Shown here: positions 1 to 8,581 of the stretch, in pieces | Numbering within the stretch: the first letter of the stretch is position 1 | Layout: each line of letters begins with the position of its first letter | NCBI GenBank assembly: GCA_030833685.1 | Contig: JAURGS010000002.1 | Span: 1 to 34,237 of the forward strand | Origin: Rhodoferax sp. | GTDB taxonomy: Bacteria; Pseudomonadota; Gammaproteobacteria; Burkholderiales; Burkholderiaceae_C | DNA: 34,237 bases | Reading direction: 5' to 3' | Notes under the pieces: generated by a model | Database searches by the model: none | Told to the model about the DNA's origin: nothing | Seen by the model: only the letters and a program-made list of their open reading frames with translations | Made by a program: the position numbers and the translations under genes

Positions 1-25
1 AGCCCTCTCCCACGCGAATCTTCAT
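1..25 (-). CDS. ispF: IspF, N-terminal fragment (2-C-methyl-D-erythritol 2,4-cyclodiphosphate synthase)
   Basis: Only the first eight codons are inside the window. An ATG at 25-23 on the minus strand opens a frame reading MKIRVGEG, which matches the usual beginning of IspF (M-x-I-R-V-G-x-G-x-D). It begins 7 bp after the ispD stop codon, the normal ispD-ispF order in proteobacteria. IspF cyclises CDP-methylerythritol 2-phosphate in the MEP isoprenoid pathway. The call rests on this short match plus context. Confidence 0.7.
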
Positions 26-32
26 GATCAGT

Positions 33-776
33 TCACTCCTGTTTGGTGGTGGTCCGTGCCCGCGCCAGCAAGATCAGCTCGGCCAGCGCAAAGTCGGGTG
101 GATAGGTGAGCTTGAAGTTCTGGGGGTCCCCCAAGACCAAACGGGGCTGCAGGCCTAGGATCTCGACTGCACTGGCCTCGTCGGTCACTTGATCCCCGGC
201 AACCTCCAGTGCTTCAAGCAGACTGCCAATACGAAACATCTGCGGTGTTTGAGCCAGCCATTTGTCCGACCGATCCAGGGTGGACTGCACGCGCTCTCCT
301 GCGGCACGCTTCAAAGTGTCTGCCAAAGGGACGGCCAATAGCCCGCCAACCTCGTCGTCCTGGCAAGCGCTGATCAAGGACTGAATGTCTGAGCTGCGGA
401 TGAGGCAGCGCGCCACGTCGTGCACCAGAACCCAGTCGTGGGCAAGTGCGCCATCATCCACCAACGCCTTGAGGCCATTGAAAACACTGGCAGCCCGGCT
501 GTGTCCGCCAACATCGTGAACCCGGCAGTTGCCCGTGCACATACCCTGTTCCTGCACAAAGTGGTCACCAGGTGCAGTAACCACGATCACACCGCTCAAA
601 CCAGTGACGCCAGCGAACGCGTCAAGGGTGTGTTGCAAAAGTGTTTGCCCAGCCAGCACCCGGTATTGTTTGGGGACAGATGAGCCAGAACGAGAACCGC
701 CGCCAGCACATGGCAACAAGGCCCAAATTTTGGGGCCAGTTGCCCGGTGTGTTGCGAGATGTTGGGGTGAATTCAT
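33..776 (-). CDS. ispD: 2-C-methyl-D-erythritol 4-phosphate cytidylyltransferase
   Basis: Cytosolic enzyme of the MEP isoprenoid pathway that joins CTP and methylerythritol phosphate to give CDP-methylerythritol. The N-terminal nucleotide-binding loop LLPCAGGGSRSG followed by VPKQY (about residues 20-38) is the family signature (A-A-G-x-G-x-R-x-G ... P-K-Q-Y). Further matches are VLVHDVARC, where the family has H-D-A-A-R, and the C-terminal stretch NFKLTYPPD (family N-x-K-i-T-x-P-x-D). From the ATG at 776 the protein is 247 residues, close to the usual 230-240. An in-frame ATG at 791 would add five residues; neither start has a clear ribosome-binding site. The gene diverges from mfd and continues into ispF after 7 bp, so the two are surely co-transcribed. 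Confidence 0.95.
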   Translation of the reverse strand: MNSPQHLATHRATGPKIWALLPCAGGGSRSGSSVPKQYRVLAGQTLLQHTLDAFAGVTGLSGVIVVTAPGDHFVQEQGMCTGNCRVHDVGGHSRAASVFNGLKALVDDGALAHDWVLVHDVARCLIRSSDIQSLISACQDDEVGGLLAVPLADTLKRAAGERVQSTLDRSDKWLAQTPQMFRIGSLLEALEVAGDQVTDEASAVEILGLQPRLVLGDPQNFKLTYPPDFALAELILLARARTTTKQE

Positions 777-865
777 GAAGGAAGTGTGCATTCTAGAATC
801 AGCACATCGGACACCCCGCCATTTTCTTGAGCGGGGTGTATGCGTTTTTTCTCCCTAAAGTCACC

Positions 866-3800
866 ATGGACCTGCCCAAACTTACCGCTGCGCAACGTTT
901 TGCATGGCACCGCCCGCCAGGCTCAGCCGATGCACTGATGTTGTCAGCGCTGGCCCAGCGCGAAAAGCGCTTAGGTAAGGTCATGGCCATTGTGGTGTCT
1001 GACCCCGCAGACGCCCAGCGCCTGCTGGACGAAATCAGCTTTTTCGACCCCGATCTGCGCTGTGTGCAGTTCCCGGATTGGGAGACATTGCCTTACGACA
1101 GTTTCTCGCCGCACCAGGACCTCATCAGTGAACGGCTGTCAACCTTGTGGCGAATTGGGCAGCGCGACGCCAAGTCCGGCGCGGACGTGATCCTGGTTCC
1201 CGCCACCACAGCGCTGTACCGACTAGCCCCACCACGTTTTTTGGCCGCCACGACCTTTGATTTCAAAGTCAAACAACAGCTCAATGAAGCCAAACTCAAG
1301 GCACAGCTCACCCTGGCGGGTTACAACCATGTTTCACAGGTGGTCGGGCCCGGCGAATACGCGGTGCGCGGCGGTCTGATCGACCTGTTTCCGATGGGTA
1401 GCCCGGTGCCCTTTCGCATCGATTTATTTGACGACGAGATCGACAGCATCCGCACCTTTGATCCGGATACACAGCGCAGTTTGTACCCGGTACCGGAGGT
1501 TCGACTTCTTCCTGGCAGAGAATTTCCGATGGATGACAGCGCACGCGTGCTGTTTAGAAATCGGTGGCGGGAACTGCTCGAAGGCGACCCGACCAAAAGC
1601 CGCATTTACAAAGACATGGGCGCAGGCGTTGCCACCGCGGGCATCGAGTACTACTTGCCCTTGTTTTTCGAGGAAACCGCAACCGTTTTTGATTACCTCG
1701 GGAAAGAGGCGGTCGTCGTGCTGCACGGCGATCTTGAGCCTGCGCTAATGCAATTCTGGCAAGACACCCGCGAGCGTTATCGCCTGATGCGCGGTGACCC
1801 GGAGCGACCGATTCTTCCGCCCGAGGCCCTGTTTCTCAGCATCGAGGCGCTCTACACCGAGCTCAATCCATATGCGCAACTAGCCATGCGCGAGCCGCCA
1901 GCGTTGACGGCTCGCGCTGGTTTGGAGCCCATGCCTGATGTGACCGCCAACCGAGGCAGCGAGGATCCCCTGGGCCGCCTCAAGCATCACCTCCAGAGCT
2001 CGCCGCACCGCACCTTGGTGCTCGCAGAGAGCGATGGACGGCGTGCCAGCCTGCTCGACTATTTGCGTGCCAGCCAGCTCGATGCGCCCTCCTTCGACAG
2101 CCTGGGGGAGTTTCTGGCCAGCTCGCAGCGCTTAGGGATCGCAACCAGCAACCTGAACACCGGATTCATCTGGCCAGAGCAAGGCATTGCCTTTGTTACC
2201 GAAACCGAATTGTTCTCTGCGCCACCTGCGATTCGAAGGCGAAAAAAGCAAGAGCAGGTTAGCGACGTTGATGCCTTGATCAAAGACTTGAGCGAGCTCA
2301 AGGTCGGTGACCCGGTCGTACACGCCAGCCATGGTATTGGCCGCTACCGTGGCCTGATCCACCTGGATTTGGGTCAGCGCCTGGCTGACGGCTCTGCCGA
2401 AGTTCAGGAATTCCTGCATCTGGAGTACGCTGACCAGGCAACGCTTTACGTACCAGTCAGCCAGCTGCATCTGATAAGCCGCTACACCGGGGTGGGTGCT
2501 GATGAAGCGCCCTTGCACAAACTCGGCAGCGGCCAATGGGACAAAGCCAAACGAAAAGCTGCTCAGCAAGTTCGCGACAGCGCAGCCGAGTTGCTCAACA
2601 TCTACGCGCGTCGTGCCGCACGCCAGGGGCACGCGTTTCGCTACAGCCCGAACGACTACGAGGCTTTTGCCAATGACTTCGGTTTTGAGGAGACCGCTGA
2701 CCAAAAAGCGGCGATCCATGCCGTGATTCAGGACATGATCAGCCCCCTACCCATGGACCGCCTGGTCTGCGGGGACGTCGGTTTTGGCAAAACCGAGGTG
2801 GCCTTGCGAGCGGCCTTCATCGCCGTCACCGGTGGTAAACAGGTGGCACTGCTCGCGCCCACCACGCTGTTGGCCGAGCAGCACCACCAGACCCTGATCG
2901 ACCGTTTTGCCAAGTGGCCGGTCAAAGTGACCGAGGTCAGCCGGTTTCGCTCCCCTAAGGAGGTCCAGCTTGCGCTGCAGGGCTTGGAGGACGGCACCGT
3001 GGACATCGTCGTGGGCACCCACAAGCTTTTATCCAAGGAAGTGCAGTTCAAAAACCTGGGGCTGCTGATCATCGACGAAGAGCATCGCTTTGGTGTTCGC
3101 CACAAAGAAACCATGAAGGCGCTTCGCGCCGAGGTTGACGTGCTCACCCTGACCGCCACACCAATCCCCAGAACTTTAGGAATGGCCTTGGAAGGATTTC
3201 GCGACATGAGCGTGATCGCCACCGCCCCGCAGCGTCGACTGGCCATCAAGACCTTTGTGCGCTCAGAGGGCAGCGGCGTGATCCGTGAAGCAGTGCTGCG
3301 CGAACTCAAGCGCGGCGGCCAAGTCTACTTTTTGCACAACGAGGTGGAGACCATCGAAAACCGGCGTCTGGCGCTTGAGCAGCTACTGCCCGAGGCGCGC
3401 ATCGCCGTTGCCCACGGCCAGATGCCTGAGCGCCAGCTCGAGGCGGTGATGCGCGACTTCGTCAGTCAGCGCAGCAACCTGCTGCTGTGTTCGACCATCA
3501 TAGAAACCGGCATTGACGTTCCCAGCGCCAACACCATTGTCATTGCGCGCGCAGACAAGTTTGGCCTGGCGCAGTTGCACCAGCTGCGTGGACGCGTGGG
3601 CAGAAGCCATCACCAGGCTTATGCCTACCTCATGGTGCCCGACCTGCAAGGCCTGAGCAAAGCGGCTGCGCAAAGACTGGATGCCATACAGGCCATGGAA
3701 GAACTCGGTAGCGGCTTTTACCTGGCGATGCACGACCTGGAGATCCGCGGCGCTGGCGAGGTGCTGGGTGACAACCAAAGCGGCAACATGATGGAGATCG

Positions 3801-4348
3801 GCTTTCAGCTGTACAACGACATGCTCAGCGAAGCTGTGCGCTGCCTGAAGTCTGGCGTGGAGCCCGACCTACTCAGCCCATTGCACGCGGTAACCGAAAT
3901 CAACCTGCATGCGCCCGCCCTGCTGCCCAGTGACTACTGTGGCGACGTTCACCTGCGCCTGTCTTTTTACAAACGACTCGCCTCGGCCAAGTCTGCCGAC
4001 CAGGTCGACCTGTTGCAAGAGGAGATCGTCGATCGGTTTGGCAAGCTGCCATCGCCCTCGCAATGCCTGATCGAGGTGCACCGCCTGCGCATTTTCAGTC
4101 AGACCTATGGCGTGCTCAAGGTAGACGCGGGCCCAGCCGTGATCACGCTGTCGTTCAAAAAAGACCCCCCGGTTGACCCCCTGAGCATCATGACCTTGAT
4201 GCAGAAAAATCGGCATATCAAGTTGGCGGGTAATGACAAACTGCGCATCGAGCGCGCGCTGGACGAGCCTCAAAAACGCGCCCACCTGGTACGCGATGTG
4301 TTGCGCAGTCTTAGCCTCATGCCCCAAGCTGTAGCACAATTGAGTTAA
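866..4348 (+). CDS. mfd: Transcription-repair coupling factor Mfd
   Basis: ATP-driven DNA translocase that removes RNA polymerase stalled at lesions and recruits UvrA. The 1160-residue length fits the family (about 1150). The N-terminal UvrB-like region includes the stretch QFPDWETLPYDSFSPHQD. Next come the CarD-like RNA polymerase interaction domain (VGDPVVHASHGIGRYRGL, about residues 480-500) and the RecG-like motor: Walker A GDVGFGKT at 636-643, DEEH box at 737-740, TATPIPRT, and QLRGRVGRS in motif VI. The C-terminal TRCF domain is present. The start at 866 (MDLPKL) is preferred because the 13 residues upstream of it do not resemble Mfd. No strong ribosome-binding site is visible. It is divergent from ispD, and the 89 bp between them must carry both promoters. 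Confidence 0.97.
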   Translation: MDLPKLTAAQRFAWHRPPGSADALMLSALAQREKRLGKVMAIVVSDPADAQRLLDEISFFDPDLRCVQFPDWETLPYDSFSPHQDLISERLSTLWRIGQRDAKSGADVILVPATTALYRLAPPRFLAATTFDFKVKQQLNEAKLKAQLTLAGYNHVSQVVGPGEYAVRGGLIDLFPMGSPVPFRIDLFDDEIDSIRTFDPDTQRSLYPVPEVRLLPGREFPMDDSARVLFRNRWRELLEGDPTKSRIYKDMGAGVATAGIEYYLPLFFEETATVFDYLGKEAVVVLHGDLEPALMQFWQDTRERYRLMRGDPERPILPPEALFLSIEALYTELNPYAQLAMREPPALTARAGLEPMPDVTANRGSEDPLGRLKHHLQSSPHRTLVLAESDGRRASLLDYLRASQLDAPSFDSLGEFLASSQRLGIATSNLNTGFIWPEQGIAFVTETELFSAPPAIRRRKKQEQVSDVDALIKDLSELKVGDPVVHASHGIGRYRGLIHLDLGQRLADGSAEVQEFLHLEYADQATLYVPVSQLHLISRYTGVGADEAPLHKLGSGQWDKAKRKAAQQVRDSAAELLNIYARRAARQGHAFRYSPNDYEAFANDFGFEETADQKAAIHAVIQDMISPLPMDRLVCGDVGFGKTEVALRAAFIAVTGGKQVALLAPTTLLAEQHHQTLIDRFAKWPVKVTEVSRFRSPKEVQLALQGLEDGTVDIVVGTHKLLSKEVQFKNLGLLIIDEEHRFGVRHKETMKALRAEVDVLTLTATPIPRTLGMALEGFRDMSVIATAPQRRLAIKTFVRSEGSGVIREAVLRELKRGGQVYFLHNEVETIENRRLALEQLLPEARIAVAHGQMPERQLEAVMRDFVSQRSNLLLCSTIIETGIDVPSANTIVIARADKFGLAQLHQLRGRVGRSHHQAYAYLMVPDLQGLSKAAAQRLDAIQAMEELGSGFYLAMHDLEIRGAGEVLGDNQSGNMMEIGFQLYNDMLSEAVRCLKSGVEPDLLSPLHAVTEINLHAPALLPSDYCGDVHLRLSFYKRLASAKSADQVDLLQEEIVDRFGKLPSPSQCLIEVHRLRIFSQTYGVLKVDAGPAVITLSFKKDPPVDPLSIMTLMQKNRHIKLAGNDKLRIERALDEPQKRAHLVRDVLRSLSLMPQAVAQLS

Positions 4349-4373
4349 TCGAAATCTGAATCAAGAGACTACG

Positions 4374-4979
4374 GTGATTGCGCTGGACAAACCCCCACTT
4401 CGCGACCTCGCCCGATTGCGCGTTTTCATCCGATCGATGGCCGATCTGGTTGAGCGCGAACAGGATGAAGCCACCCTGCTCAATCAAGGGTCGGAATTAC
4501 TGAGCGAACTGATCTCCCATGATGACTGGCTGCCCGACGCATACGCCCAGCCCAGCCCGGTTCGCTACCGACAGTACTTGTTGTACGCCGACGTCCGGCA
4601 GAAATTTTCAGTCGTCAGTTTCGTCTGGGGCCCGGGACAGGAAACACCGATTCACAATCACACGGTTTGGGGTTTGATCGGCCAGCTGCGAGGCAAAGAG
4701 GTCACACAACCGTTTGTCCTCAATGAAAAGGGTTTGCCCATGCTACAGGGCAAACCCATCACCATGCGCGCTGGCGATGTCTCGGCGGTTTCGCCCACGA
4801 TTGGTGACTTACACGCCGTGCGAAATGCCAGCGCCAGTGAGGTTGCCATCAGCATCCATGTGTACGGTGGCAATATCGGCACATTACAGCGCAGCGCGAT
4901 TAGCAAAACCGGCGAGAAGAAAATGTTTGTCTCCGGGTATAGCAACGCCTCCATACCCAACCTTTGGGACGCACCCTGA
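4374..4979 (+). CDS. Thiol dioxygenase, probably 3-mercaptopropionate dioxygenase (Gln type)
   Basis: Iron(II) cupin enzyme of the cysteine dioxygenase family, 201 residues, GTG start at 4374. The metal-binding histidines are visible as TPIHNHTVWG (His94, His96) and GDLHAVRN (His147). The Ser-His-Tyr catalytic triad spacing appears as SIHVY (Ser160, His162, Tyr164). The residue aligning with the substrate-carboxylate arginine of mammalian cysteine dioxygenase (R60 in YTRNL) is Gln67 here (YRQYL). Gln at this place is the hallmark of bacterial 3-mercaptopropionate dioxygenases such as that of Azotobacter, so oxidation of 3-mercaptopropionate to 3-sulfinopropionate is favoured over cysteine oxidation. 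The alignment was done by eye. It lies 25 bp after mfd and 77 bp before the rhodanese gene, which suggests a sulfur pair. Confidence 0.85.
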   Translation: MIALDKPPLRDLARLRVFIRSMADLVEREQDEATLLNQGSELLSELISHDDWLPDAYAQPSPVRYRQYLLYADVRQKFSVVSFVWGPGQETPIHNHTVWGLIGQLRGKEVTQPFVLNEKGLPMLQGKPITMRAGDVSAVSPTIGDLHAVRNASASEVAISIHVYGGNIGTLQRSAISKTGEKKMFVSGYSNASIPNLWDAP

Positions 4980-5056
4980 TCCTGAAGAGCCCAGGCCAGG
5001 GGTGATTCGGGGCTACAAATCCTTGTCGTGAAAACCACCATTGCAGAAGAAGACCC

Positions 5057-6676
5057 GTGAGCGCTTTGAAAACCATCACCGTGCAACAGGTTCGGCAATC
5101 TCTCCTCGAAAAAATCGAGATCGCCTTGATAGACCTGCGTGAAGAGGCCTTGTTCGCCATGGCGCACCCGCTGTTCGCGGTGAACATGCCGCTGGGCCGA
5201 ATCGAAGCAGATGCTTGGGTTCGCATTCCGCGACTGGACGCACCGATCGTCCTGCTCGACGACGGGCAAAAGCTCACGCAGCGCGCCGCCCTGGCACTGC
5301 AGCAACTGGGCTACAGCGACATAGGGCTGCTTGAAACCCAGCCCAACGTTGATGGTGAACCCAGTGGTATCGCCGCCTGGGAGGCTGCGGGTGGCGAGCT
5401 GTTTCAGGATGTCAATGTCCCCAGCAAGGCATTTGGGGAGCTCGTCGAATCGGTGCGCCACACCCCTTCGCTGTCAGCACAAGAGGTGCAAGCCTTGCAG
5501 CAGGCGCAAAGCAATATGGTCGTGCTCGACGTGCGCCGCTTTGACGAATACAACACCATGAATATCCCAGGTGGAATTAATGTGCCGGGCGCTGAGCTGG
5601 TCTTGCGTGCGCGCACCATCGCCCCTGACCCAGCCACCCATATCGTGGTGAATTGTGCAGGCCGCACCCGCAGCATCATCGGAACGCAGTCGCTGGTTAA
5701 CGCGGGCATTCCCAACAAGGTCACAGCCTTGCGTAACGGGACGATTGGTTGGACGCTGGCCGGTCAAGCCCTTGAGCACGGGGCCAAGCAACGATTTGGC
5801 GAGGTCTCGGATGCCATGGCTTTGGAGGCTGCGTCTCGCGCGCAAGCGGTTGCCAAGCGCGCTGGCGTCAAGACCATCAGCGCGCAGACCTTGCTGGCCT
5901 ACCAGGCTGAGTCATCTCGCACCACCTATTGCCTGGATGTACGCACACCACAGGAATATGAGAGCGCACACTTGCCAGGTTTTTGGAGTGCCCCTGGCGG
6001 GCAGTTGGTACAAGAAACAGACTTCCACGCGGCAGTCAGAGGTGCCCGCATCGTGCTTTTTGACACCGATGGCGTTCGCGCCAACATGAGCGCTTCCTGG
6101 TTGGCGCAAATGGGGTGGGACGTGGTGGTTCTGGAGCCGCAGCCTGGCTCTGCGCTGACGCAAAAAGGCCCACCAGCCTACCCTGCCCCGTCCTTGCCAA
6201 GCCCAGCACAATGTGTCGATGCCAACACCCTGCACCTGTGGCTGAGCCAGGCCAGTCCTCGCACGCTGGTGCTGGACTTCAGTCCCAGCGCAAATTATGT
6301 GAAATCACATATTCCCGGCGCATGGTTTGTACTGCGCTCAGATCTGGCCCGAGCCTTGCGTAACCTGCCAGCGGCAGATCGCTATGTACTGACCGACAGT
6401 TGCACGCGCCTGGCACGCCATGCGCTGCCCGAGGTCAGCACGCTAACTGGCAAACCGACCTACCTGCTAGAGGGCAGCACGCCCGCCTGGCAAAAAGCTG
6501 GCTTTCCAAGCGATAGTGGCGAGAGCCATTTAGCCAGTCCACGCATTGACCGTTACCGGCGCCCTTACGAAGGTACGGATGCGCCGGCACAAGCCATGCA
6601 GGCCTATTTGGACTGGGAGTTCGGTCTGGTGGCGCAACTCGGTCGCGACGGCACCCACGGCTTTCGGGTGATCTGA
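5057..6676 (+). CDS. Four-domain rhodanese-like protein
   Basis: 539-residue cytoplasmic protein (no signal peptide) made of four rhodanese-homology domains at about residues 1-118, 130-235, 270-375 and 385-490; GTG start at 5057 behind AGAAGA. Each domain shows the D-x-R/D-F-S and H-I-P/L-P-G CH2A/CH2B-like motifs. Only domain 2 has a full active-site loop, VNCAGRTRS with Cys200, typical of sulfurtransferases. Domain 1 has no cysteine at that place, domain 3 has FDTDGVRA with Asp, and domain 4 has TDSCTRLA with Cys449 but no basic loop. So it is probably a single-site sulfurtransferase with regulatory or binding copies. It follows the thiol dioxygenase in the same direction, suggesting handling of sulfur released from thiols or sulfinates. 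The natural acceptor is unknown. Confidence 0.9.
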   Translation: MSALKTITVQQVRQSLLEKIEIALIDLREEALFAMAHPLFAVNMPLGRIEADAWVRIPRLDAPIVLLDDGQKLTQRAALALQQLGYSDIGLLETQPNVDGEPSGIAAWEAAGGELFQDVNVPSKAFGELVESVRHTPSLSAQEVQALQQAQSNMVVLDVRRFDEYNTMNIPGGINVPGAELVLRARTIAPDPATHIVVNCAGRTRSIIGTQSLVNAGIPNKVTALRNGTIGWTLAGQALEHGAKQRFGEVSDAMALEAASRAQAVAKRAGVKTISAQTLLAYQAESSRTTYCLDVRTPQEYESAHLPGFWSAPGGQLVQETDFHAAVRGARIVLFDTDGVRANMSASWLAQMGWDVVVLEPQPGSALTQKGPPAYPAPSLPSPAQCVDANTLHLWLSQASPRTLVLDFSPSANYVKSHIPGAWFVLRSDLARALRNLPAADRYVLTDSCTRLARHALPEVSTLTGKPTYLLEGSTPAWQKAGFPSDSGESHLASPRIDRYRRPYEGTDAPAQAMQAYLDWEFGLVAQLGRDGTHGFRVI

Positions 6677-6680
6677 AACC

Positions 6681-6697
6681 TTGGGCCTTCCGCCCAA
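6681..6697. terminator. Short hairpin between convergent genes
   Basis: Inverted repeat TTGGGC-CTTCC-GCCCAA, 6-bp perfect arms with a 5-base loop, lying just after the rhodanese stop codon and just before the stop codon of the convergent CoA-binding protein gene. It could act as a bidirectional terminator or transcript end, but there is no T-run on either side, so termination is only suggested by position. Confidence 0.35.
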
Positions 6698-6703
6698 AGA
6701 CGC

Positions 6704-7117
6704 CTAGGCGCTCATCATGAGTCGGGCATGCTCAACTTTGAGGCAACGATTCATCACCGATTGAAGACCAGCGGCCTGCGCCAATTCATGCGCCTGCTGG
6801 TTAGCGATGCCCATTTGCTGCCACAGGCAGGACGCGCCCACCGCCACCGCGCTGTGCGCTACAGGCAATACATCCTCGGTACGGCGAAAAACATCGACCA
6901 GGTCAACCTTAAACCCAATGTCTTCCAGCGTCGCGTAGCAGGTTTCACCCAACACCGTTTGAAACCGCGGATTGACGGGAACGATCTGGTACCCCTGGGC
7001 CTGCATGTAGGCCGATACGTAATGGCTAGGCCGATCGGGCTTGTCTGAAATCCCCACCACCGCTATCGTTTGGCATCGGCGCAGGATTTCGCGAAGGAAT
7101 TCATCAGACTCTGTCAT
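6704..7117 (-). CDS. CoA-binding domain protein (YccU-like)
   Basis: 137-residue Rossmann-fold protein of the CoA_binding_2 type. The N-terminal TIAVVGISDKPDRPSHYVS matches the nucleotide-binding turn (V-V-G-x-S-x-x-P-x-R-x-S-x-x-V) of this family. The central VDLVDVFRR and AVAVGASCLWQQMG, and the C-terminal VMNRCLKVEH, are the typical V-D-V-F-R-R, LWxQxG and DRCxxxEH segments. These proteins resemble the CoA-binding domain of succinyl-CoA synthetase but have no catalytic partner domain, and their role is not settled. A GAGG ribosome-binding site sits 6 bases before the ATG. It is transcribed alone, convergent with the rhodanese gene. Confidence 0.88.
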   Translation of the reverse strand: MTESDEFLREILRRCQTIAVVGISDKPDRPSHYVSAYMQAQGYQIVPVNPRFQTVLGETCYATLEDIGFKVDLVDVFRRTEDVLPVAHSAVAVGASCLWQQMGIANQQAHELAQAAGLQSVMNRCLKVEHARLMMSA

Positions 7118-7187
7118 CTTGGCCTCACTGGGAAAACAAAGTCATTCTAGGATCACGCGCAGGCTGCGTGCGCCACAGGCACGGATC

Positions 7188-8399
7188 TCAGCTGTTTCTC
7201 ATGTACCGCCAGGCGATAGCACCAGCGACAAGCTGAAAAAACGCAATCGCGGCCACACTGGCGGGCCAGGCATACCACTCGTAGGCCAAGCCAGTGACCA
7301 CGGTGCCGGCAGCGCCGCCTGCGTAGTAGCTCATGTAGTACAGGCCGGTGGCCAGCGAGCGCCCCTGGGTAACCCGATCGGCAATACGGCTGATGGTTGC
7401 AGACTGGCACACGAATACGCCACAAGAACACAACACCAAGCCCACCAGAACGACCAAGAGATGAGGAATCAGCGTCAGCGCAAGCCCTAGCGCGCCAGCG
7501 CACAAGCCACCCAGCATGGATGGCAGATAGCCATGGCGTGCAATCAGCGGGCCTGCAAACGGCGTTGCAAAAGCACCAACCAAATAAACCATAAAAATAT
7601 TGGCCAGACCGGCGGAACTGAGCCTAAACGGCGCCTGAGCCAAGTGGAAGTTGATATAGGTGAACGTGCCAACCATGGTGAACAGCACGCAAAAACCGAC
7701 AGCACAGATAGCCAGTAAACGCTTATTTCGCAAATGCTGGGCGAGCATTGCCATGGCACCTGCAATATTGCGATTGGCAACGAAATGGCGTGACTCTGGC
7801 AAGGACCGCCAGACCCATATTGCCCCCAAGAGATTGATCAAGGCGAGGACCCAAAATCCGGAGCGCCAACTCAGCCAGTCTGCAAAATGACCGGTGATGA
7901 AACGGCCACTGAACCCCCCCATCACGGTGCCACCCACATACGTGGTGGTCATTTTGGCAAGCGTACTGCCCTGGAACTCCTCAGACAGGTAGGCGATCAG
8001 GACGACTACGATTCCTGGCACCGCCAGGCCCTGCAGAAAACGCATCAGCAGAACCACCCACAGGCTTTGCGACATCGCGATCAACGCTGTGGGCACCGTC
8101 AGCGCAAACATGGATATCACCATCAGCTGGCGACGACCCCAAGCATCTGACAGCATGCCCATGAACGGCGAGACCAGCGCAATAGCCAGAACGCTCACAC
8201 CCACGGTCAGGCCGGCTTGCGCGGGTGTGATGTTCAAGTCCTGGGTCACCAGCGGCAAAACGGCCTGCATGGCGTAGACGTTGAGAAAAGAGAAAAAACC
8301 CAGAATCCAGACGATAGAGCGCGAGGCCTGTGCCTGTGTGGCTTTGGGCTGGTACCGAGTCCAATTCACTTCAAGTCCTGTCTTCGCGAATGCCCGCAT
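7188..8399 (-). CDS. MFS transporter (YnfM-like)
   Basis: Inner-membrane secondary transporter with about twelve hydrophobic segments in a 403-residue chain. The loop between helices 2 and 3 reads FMGMLSDAWGRRQLM, the MFS signature (G-x-x-x-D-x-x-G-R-R). SEEF after helix 4 and the overall arrangement recall the YnfM-type efflux family. I take the ATG at 8399 because AAGG stands 9 bases before it; an upstream in-frame ATG at 8420 would add seven residues. It diverges from D-serine dehydratase across about 180 bp, so the two may share regulation. The substrate cannot be told from sequence; amino-acid or drug export are both possible. Confidence 0.88.
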   Translation of the reverse strand: MRAFAKTGLEVNWTRYQPKATQAQASRSIVWILGFFSFLNVYAMQAVLPLVTQDLNITPAQAGLTVGVSVLAIALVSPFMGMLSDAWGRRQLMVISMFALTVPTALIAMSQSLWVVLLMRFLQGLAVPGIVVVLIAYLSEEFQGSTLAKMTTTYVGGTVMGGFSGRFITGHFADWLSWRSGFWVLALINLLGAIWVWRSLPESRHFVANRNIAGAMAMLAQHLRNKRLLAICAVGFCVLFTMVGTFTYINFHLAQAPFRLSSAGLANIFMVYLVGAFATPFAGPLIARHGYLPSMLGGLCAGALGLALTLIPHLLVVLVGLVLCSCGVFVCQSATISRIADRVTQGRSLATGLYYMSYYAGGAAGTVVTGLAYEWYAWPASVAAIAFFQLVAGAIAWRYMRNS

Positions 8400-8581
8400 T
8401 GTCCCGCGCCTTGGATTCATACCTGGGTATGCGCAAAAAACAAATGTGCAGGCACTGTGACACTGATTTTTCTCCTGTGCGGAGTAAAAAATGCCAAGTG
8501 TTCAGCGCTACCCTCCTGCGCATGGCCTCAGTTCAGGCCTCACAGAAAAAAGCTTCTCGGCCAGCAAGCCAAAATACAACC

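Noticed and set aside
4374-4979. Annotation as ordinary cysteine dioxygenase
   Set aside because: The substrate-carboxylate Arg position is Gln67, the mark of 3-mercaptopropionate dioxygenases; cysteine remains possible as a poor substrate.
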